Below the pieces are notes generated by a model. The model was not told where the DNA came from, made no database searches, and saw nothing but the letters and a program-made list of their open reading frames with translations. Source: Bradyrhizobium sp. LTSP885 (GTDB taxonomy: Bacteria > Pseudomonadota > Alphaproteobacteria > Rhizobiales > Xanthobacteraceae). From it: a DNA stretch of 64,000 nt. How positions within the stretch are numbered: the stretch's first letter is position 1; each line of letters starts with the position of its first letter. The position numbers and the translations under genes are program-made. Location of the stretch: assembly GCF_000938305.1 (NCBI RefSeq), contig NZ_JYMT01000031.1:186001-250000 (forward strand), in the 5' to 3' direction. This document shows, piece by piece, positions 59,229 through 64,000 of the stretch.

Positions 59229-60536
59229 CTACCGGCCGGCCGCATCCAGAAACTGGTACCAGCCGGCCACCACACGGACGGCCGGTTCACGCAACGCATA
59301 GAACGGAATGATCTTGAGACTGTCAGCATCGAGCAGGCCGAGATCGACCGCCTCGCCGCGCACCAGCGCCGCGAGATAGCGGCCCATCAGGCTCGACATC
59401 GCAACCCCTGCGCCATTGTAACCGACCGCGTACAGGGTGCGATCGTCGAGGCGGCCGACATGCGGCACCGAATCCAGCGTCATGGCGACAAGGCCGGACC
59501 ATTTGAACGCCAGCGGAATATCTGCAAGCTCCGGAAAGATACCGACCATCGCCTTGCGCAGCGCGTCGAATGCGCTGTCGGAATCCTGCTTGCCGAAGGC
59601 GCCGCGGCCGCCGAACACGACGCGGTCGTCGACCTTGCGGAACCAGCGCATCATCCGCTTGGTCTCGGTGTAGCTTCGCCCCGTCGGCATCAGGCTGCCA
59701 GCCAGATTGGGCGACAGTCTCTCCGTGGCGATCAGCGCGCTGCGGAACGGCACCAGCGTCCGCTGGACGCGCGCGGTGGCCGATGTCAGGTCGGAATAGC
59801 TGTTGGTGGCAATGATCGCGTGGCGTGCCCGCACGACACCATCGGGTGTCTCCGCAATGACACCGGCGCCGTCGCGGCGGAGCGTGAGCACGGGGCTTTC
59901 CTGGAAGATCGGCACGCGGCGTTGCCTGAGGCCCCGGGCGAGGCCGCGCAAATAATTCAGCGGGTGGATCCCGCCGGAGCCGGGATTGAGAATGCCGCCG
60001 ACAAAGACGCTTGAGCCGGTTTCATCGCGCACCTGATGGGGATCCAGGATACTGACTTCGGTGTCGCGCATCTCGCGCGTCATCCATGCGGCCTCGTCGA
60101 TCGCGGCCCGCAGCGTCGCATCATTGTGCGCGGCCTTGACCTGCCCGGTCCGCGTCAGCCGAGCGCCGGTGATGCCGAATTCGGACACCAGCTCCTCGAC
60201 CATGTCGACCGATTCATGCGCGATCTCGTACATCCGCCGCGCCATGGCCCGGCCATGCGCGGCATCGATCTCGCGGAACGACAGCCGGAACTTGGCGGTG
60301 ATGACGCCGCCATTGCGGCCGCTGGCGCCCCAACCGGGCTGGTTGGCCTCGAGCACGATGGGCGCAAGGCCGCTCTTGGCAATGTGATGTGCGGCCGACA
60401 GGCCGGTATAGCCGGCCCCGATGATCACGACGTCGGCCTGCTGCTCGCCCTTCAGCCTCGGAAAGGCCGACAGCGGCTCCGCGGTGTCGGCCCAGAGCGA
60501 AGCCGCCGGAATCATCGGGGTCCAGGCGTTTGCCAT
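59229..60536 (-). CDS. FAD-dependent amine/amino-acid oxidase (DAO fold, PuuB-like)
   Basis: 435 residues from the ATG at 60536. ADVVIIGAGYTGLSAAHHIAKSGLAPIVLEANQPGWGASGRNGGV is the dinucleotide-binding start with the RNGG motif of gamma-glutamylputrescine oxidase/DAO proteins. The C-terminal FAD part is VPHVGRLDDRTLYAVGYNGAGVAMS. It oxidises an amine or N-alkyl amino acid, giving an aldehyde or keto acid and peroxide. The transporter genes around it probably bring in its substrate. Confidence 0.92.
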   Translation of the reverse strand: MANAWTPMIPAASLWADTAEPLSAFPRLKGEQQADVVIIGAGYTGLSAAHHIAKSGLAPIVLEANQPGWGASGRNGGVITAKFRLSFREIDAAHGRAMARRMYEIAHESVDMVEELVSEFGITGARLTRTGQVKAAHNDATLRAAIDEAAWMTREMRDTEVSILDPHQVRDETGSSVFVGGILNPGSGGIHPLNYLRGLARGLRQRRVPIFQESPVLTLRRDGAGVIAETPDGVVRARHAIIATNSYSDLTSATARVQRTLVPFRSALIATERLSPNLAGSLMPTGRSYTETKRMMRWFRKVDDRVVFGGRGAFGKQDSDSAFDALRKAMVGIFPELADIPLAFKWSGLVAMTLDSVPHVGRLDDRTLYAVGYNGAGVAMSSLMGRYLAALVRGEAVDLGLLDADSLKIIPFYALREPAVRVVAGWYQFLDAAGR

Positions 60537-60553
60537 CACCGCGTGCCTGCCCT

Positions 60554-61258
60554 TCAGCTTCCGACCGCGGCGTCAGCGAACGCCTTCATCGACGCGAAAT
60601 GGAAATCCGGCTTGGTCAGCTCCGCCACTTCAGGCGTGCCGCCGAATCCCTTCAGGCCCTGGCGACGCTCGATCCAGCACACCTTGTAGCCGAGCTTCCG
60701 CGCGATCCCGATGTCATGATGCTGGCTCTGCGCAACATGCAGGATATCGGACTGCTTGTAGCCGAACGCCGATTGCCGCCCCTTGTTGAAAGCGAAGAAC
60801 TCGGGATTCGGCTTTGCGACGCCGGTATCGTCGGCACACACCGTGTCGTGAAAGGGATTGCCGAGCGCGTGCGCGTACGCCGACAGCGCGACGCGATCGG
60901 CATTGGTCATCGCGACCAGACGGAATTTGGTGCGCAGGCGCTTCAAGGCCTCGACGGAGTCCGCAAACGGTTGCCAGCGCAGCACCGCGAGCTGGAACGC
61001 ATCGCAGGCATGGTCATCCGACGGCAGGTCGAGTTCCTTCGCGAGATCGCGGTAGACATGGAACATGACCTCGCTCGACCGCTCCGGATGCGCGTCACGG
61101 CCGCGCTTGTAGGCGGCGAAGATCTGGTCATCACCAAGCGACGCAGCTCTCGGGCCGCCGACCCGGCGCACCCCTTCCAGCACACCGGTCTCAAAATCGA
61201 TCAAGGTGCCGACGACGTCGAACGTGAGAACCTTGAAGCTATCGTAGGACATGGTCAT
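60554..61258 (-). CDS. HAD-superfamily hydrolase, haloacid dehalogenase type II-like
   Basis: 234 residues from the ATG at 61258; an ATG at 61288 overlapping the ATPase stop (ATGA) is also possible and suggests coupling. The nucleophile motif is VLTFDVVGTLIDFETG, motif II RLVAMTNADR, motif III KPNPEFFAF and motif IV KVCWIERR. The family covers L-2-haloacid dehalogenase and phosphatases; the substrate in this amine-uptake operon is unknown. Confidence 0.88.
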   Translation of the reverse strand: MTMSYDSFKVLTFDVVGTLIDFETGVLEGVRRVGGPRAASLGDDQIFAAYKRGRDAHPERSSEVMFHVYRDLAKELDLPSDDHACDAFQLAVLRWQPFADSVEALKRLRTKFRLVAMTNADRVALSAYAHALGNPFHDTVCADDTGVAKPNPEFFAFNKGRQSAFGYKQSDILHVAQSQHHDIGIARKLGYKVCWIERRQGLKGFGGTPEVAELTKPDFHFASMKAFADAAVGS

Positions 61259-61284
61259 CTCTGTTGTTGTTGGACGATGGAGGC

Positions 61285-62415
61285 TCATGGCCGCGCCTTC
61301 GGCACGACGATGGTGTCTTCGGGATGCAGCGTGACCGTGAGTTCGCCGCCGAGCGGCGGAATGCGGCGCGCAGCTTCATAGTGGCTCGGCTGACGCAGGC
61401 TCAAGCTCGTGCCGTCCGCAAGCTGCAGGAACACGCGCAGGCTTTCGCCCTGATAGACGACGTCGGTGACCTTGCCGGTCAGGCGGTTGCGCGCGGCATC
61501 GCCGGCGCCGTCGTCGATCAACAGCTTCTCGCTGTGGACGGCGAGCATCAATTCGTCGCCGTCCGGAACCGGACGCGTGCTGCGCAGGATCGCGGGACCG
61601 AGCACGACGCTGCAGGCATCGGCGCGGCGGACCGGCAGCAGGCTGGCCTCCCCGATGAAACTCGCCACGAAGGAATCGGCCGGATGATCGTGCAGCCGTT
61701 GCGGCTTGTCGATCTGCACGAGCTTGCCATCCTTGAGGATCGCGACGCGGTCGCTCATGGTCAGCGCCTCGCGCTGGTCATGCGTGACATAGATGATGGT
61801 CGCGCCGATGCGCTTGTGGAGTTCGCGCAGCTCGATCTGCATCGCCTCGCGCAACTGCTTGTCGAGCGCCGACAACGGCTCGTCCATCAGGATCAACCGT
61901 GGCTCGAAGATCATGGCGCGTGCAAGCGCCACGCGCTGGCGCTGGCCGCCGGAGAGCTGGGAGATGCCGCGCGACTCGTAGCCGGCAAGGCCGACCATCG
62001 CGAGCGCGGCGCGCACCTTGTCCGGCCAGTCGGCCTTCGGCAGCTGCCGTGCCCGCAACGGAAAGGCGACGTTCTCGCCGACACTCATATGGGGAAACAG
62101 CGCGTAGTTCTGGAACACTACACCGATGTCGCGCTTGTGCGGCGGCAGCAGCGTCACATCGCGGTCGCCGAAATGGATCGAGCCCGAAGACGGCGGGATG
62201 AAGCCGCCGAGGATGCCGAGCAGCGTGGTCTTGCCGGAGCCGGACGGGCCGAGCAGCGAGACGAACTCGCGCGGCGCAACGTTGAGCGAGACGTTATCGA
62301 GGGCGCGAACCGCGTCGTAATGCTTGCTCGCGGACCTGATGTCGACGCTCTCTCCGCCCTTGTCCAATGGACGACCCCGCTGCGTTGCGGATGGTTGCGC
62401 CACGATGCGCACCAT
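61285..62415 (-). CDS. ABC transporter ATP-binding protein, PotA-like
   Basis: 376 residues from the ATG at 62415; a GTG at 62424 is an alternative. Walker A GPSGSGKTTLLGILGG, signature LSGGQRQRVALARAM, Walker B RLILMDEPLSALD and switch His VTHDQREAL are all intact. The C-terminal TOBE domain (LVQIDKPQRLHDHPADSFVASFIGEA onwards) is as in PotA/FbpC. It powers the two permeases downstream and is the first gene of the leftward operon, divergent from lysR at 62623. Confidence 0.94.
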   Translation of the reverse strand: MVRIVAQPSATQRGRPLDKGGESVDIRSASKHYDAVRALDNVSLNVAPREFVSLLGPSGSGKTTLLGILGGFIPPSSGSIHFGDRDVTLLPPHKRDIGVVFQNYALFPHMSVGENVAFPLRARQLPKADWPDKVRAALAMVGLAGYESRGISQLSGGQRQRVALARAMIFEPRLILMDEPLSALDKQLREAMQIELRELHKRIGATIIYVTHDQREALTMSDRVAILKDGKLVQIDKPQRLHDHPADSFVASFIGEASLLPVRRADACSVVLGPAILRSTRPVPDGDELMLAVHSEKLLIDDGAGDAARNRLTGKVTDVVYQGESLRVFLQLADGTSLSLRQPSHYEAARRIPPLGGELTVTLHPEDTIVVPKARP

Positions 62416-62622
62416 CGTTGCCACCGGCGGGTTGCCGCCTGTGGCCGGTGAACCGGCATGATCTCGTCTTATAGACCCGCGTAGGTCGGCCAGCCTTTCG
62501 CGGCGGCCTTGCTGCTTTGGGTTTCACAACCGACCCGCACGAACGGGCCATTCCGTCAATGCAAACAGACTTGCCGAGAACCGGCAATTGCCAAATTCTC
62601 ACCAGAGGCATAATCTCACGTT

Positions 62623-63570
62623 ATGTCTGAGCTCCGCCGGAAGCTGCCCTCCACTCACGCCCTCTTCGTGTTCGACGCGGCGGCGCGCAATGGCAGCTTC
62701 ACGGCGGCCGCCGCCGAGCTCAACGTGACGCAGCCGGCGGTCAGCCGCATGCTCGGACAGTTCGAGGACTATCTCGGCGTCCGCCTGTTCGACCGCACGG
62801 CCGGCGGCGCCGTGCTGACGGAGGACGGCGAGATTCTCTACCGCCGCGTGTCCGACGGCTTCCGCAGCATCGAAAGCGGATTGATCGAGATCGACCGCCG
62901 TCGCAAGGGCATGGAGACGGTGACGCTGTCGGTGTCATCAGCTTTCACGACGCATTGGCTGATGCCGCGCATCGATAAGCTGCAGCGGCAGTTCCCGACC
63001 GTCGATCTGCGCTTCCAGCTGATCTCGGGTCCGCTGCGCGGGCCGGTCGACAATGTCGATCTCGGCATGCGCTTTCGCGATCGCTTCGATCCCGAACAGA
63101 ACGGCGCGCTGGTGATGAAGGAAGTGATGCTGCCGATCTGCAGTCCGGCCTATCGCGACGCCGCGCGCGCCGATGGGCCGATCGAGGCGAACACCATCAT
63201 CCGCCTCGCCGAAACACCGGGCGACTGGGCTGCCCAGTATCAGACCTTCCTGACCAGACGCGCCGGGCCTGCGAAGTCGCTGAGCTTCTCGGACTATGCG
63301 GTGGTTGTACAGGCCGCCCTGCTCGGCCAGGGTATCGCGCTGGGCTGGCTCACGGTCGCAGCCCATTGGCTGCTGACCGGCGCGCTGGTGCCGGCCTCGG
63401 AGACGCTCACCACCACACGGCGCCTGTGCGAGCTGGTCTATCCGCCCGACCGCTCGGTGCGGCCTGTCGTCGCCGAGATCAGGGACTGGATCATCACGCA
63501 GATGCGCACCGACATGATTGCGATCGACAAGCTCTATCCGCGCCTGAAGCTGATAGCTGCGAGTTACTGA
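62623..63570 (+). CDS. LysR-family regulator (GcvA-like)
   Basis: 315 residues. Winged helix at 9-66: STHALFVFDAAARNGSFTAAAAELNVTQPAVSRMLGQFEDYLGVRLFDR, followed by the substrate-binding domain (TVTLSVSSAFTTHWLMPRIDKLQRQFPTVDLRF), typical of GcvA/AmpR-like members. It is divergent from the polyamine-type transporter operon with about 200 bases between, so it probably controls that operon. Its end overlaps the convergent LysR gene by seven bases. Confidence 0.93.
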   Translation: MSELRRKLPSTHALFVFDAAARNGSFTAAAAELNVTQPAVSRMLGQFEDYLGVRLFDRTAGGAVLTEDGEILYRRVSDGFRSIESGLIEIDRRRKGMETVTLSVSSAFTTHWLMPRIDKLQRQFPTVDLRFQLISGPLRGPVDNVDLGMRFRDRFDPEQNGALVMKEVMLPICSPAYRDAARADGPIEANTIIRLAETPGDWAAQYQTFLTRRAGPAKSLSFSDYAVVVQAALLGQGIALGWLTVAAHWLLTGALVPASETLTTTRRLCELVYPPDRSVRPVVAEIRDWIITQMRTDMIAIDKLYPRLKLIAASY

Positions 63571-64000
63571 GCTTCCAGCGTCGGCGCGACCTCGCGCGCG
63601 ACCTGCACCAGCGCCGCGATCAGCGGCGTCATCGGATCGCGCTGCGGGATCACCAGGCCGATGCTGTAGTTCACAACGGGATCGACAATCGGGATGCTGC
63701 GAACGGCATCGGCCAGGCCGAGCGTCTCCGCAAGTTTCGCCGGCATCACGCTGGCCCAGCGGCCGGTCTTGACGTGGGTGTAGAGCACCAGCAGCGAATT
63801 CGAGGTCAGCGTCGGCTTGGCCTCCGCGCCGACCGAGGTCAGCGCCCGATCGATGATGCGGCGATTCTGCATGTCGGGCGTGAGCAGGCAGAGCGGCACC
63901 TGCCCGACCTCCCTCCACGTCACCTGCTTGCGGTCGCCGAACATGCTGTCCGGCGCCGTCAGCAGACGATAGCTCTCGTTGTAGAGCGGGATGGTGCGGA
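63564..64000 (-). CDS. LysR-family regulator, N-terminus beyond the window edge
   Basis: 145 residues to the stop at 63564. The fragment starts RTIPLYNESYRLLTAPDS and continues with VPLCLLTPDMQNRRIIDRAL, the CynR-type LysR substrate-binding domain; the helix-turn-helix lies outside. From memory, the MQNRRIID segment is typical of LysR regulators placed next to NAD-dependent formate dehydrogenase genes. A rightward fds operon just beyond the edge is therefore possible, but this cannot be seen. Confidence 0.85.
   Translation of the reverse strand, partial: RTIPLYNESYRLLTAPDSMFGDRKQVTWREVGQVPLCLLTPDMQNRRIIDRALTSVGAEAKPTLTSNSLLVLYTHVKTGRWASVMPAKLAETLGLADAVRSIPIVDPVVNYSIGLVIPQRDPMTPLIAALVQVAREVAPTLEAQ

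Overview
The window looks like a chromosomal segment of a soil or plant-associated alphaproteobacterium, most probably Bradyrhizobium or a close relative. The support is high GC, very long open frames on both strands, families typical of that group, and several palindromic repeat types that resemble those scattered through Bradyrhizobium genomes. No rRNA, tRNA, IS element, prophage or CRISPR array was seen.

The left half (about 1-29 kb) centres on C2 acids. 1-2.9 kb holds the end of a D-2-hydroxyacid dehydrogenase, a Bug-type binding protein and a split thiamine-diphosphate decarboxylase. 3.0-6.5 kb is glxR-hyi-gcl, which turns glyoxylate into D-glycerate. 6.8-11.5 kb holds a membrane metalloprotease fused to a START-like domain, a ketopantoate reductase, a NYN-LOTUS protein, a small unknown gene and an IclR regulator. 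11.6-17.8 kb is the oxalate core: an NDP-forming acyl-CoA synthetase read leftward, and divergently a GntR/FCD regulator, oxc (oxalyl-CoA decarboxylase) and frc (formyl-CoA transferase). 25.1-28.7 kb adds two OxlT-type antiporters and a CBS-domain protein.

The main finding is a 17-bp operator-like sequence of form TGGYAT-N5-ATRCCA. It occurs at seven places, plus one weak copy, and only in front of the oxalate genes: the synthetase/gntR divergent promoter, a 45-codon unannotated gene, each oxlT, and the CBS gene. This outlines one oxalate regulon, probably controlled by the GntR protein. Between its two parts (18.9-24.4 kb) lies a separate leftward operon with its own TetR regulator and tandem 16-bp operators. 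It encodes a membrane protein, a DSD1-type PLP aldolase, a class V aminotransferase-like enzyme and a fumarase/aspartase-superfamily lyase.

The middle (28.8-53.9 kb) is a mixed accessory region: oxidoreductases, hydrolases, a patatin/metallophosphoesterase pair, an MBL lactonase-like protein, a two-domain L,D-transpeptidase, a TIGR04222-type Gly/Cys-tailed membrane protein with its partner, an HU-like protein, a possible beta-pore protein with an acidic neighbour, a GH13/GT4/phosphofructokinase cluster, and a CDF metal exporter with a triplicated C-terminal domain. Repeats and a strongly folded element at 51.98-52.18 kb fill the gaps.

The right end (54-64 kb) has a PAS histidine kinase, a leftward polyamine-type ABC transporter operon with an FAD oxidase and a HAD hydrolase, and two convergent LysR regulators, the second cut by the window edge.
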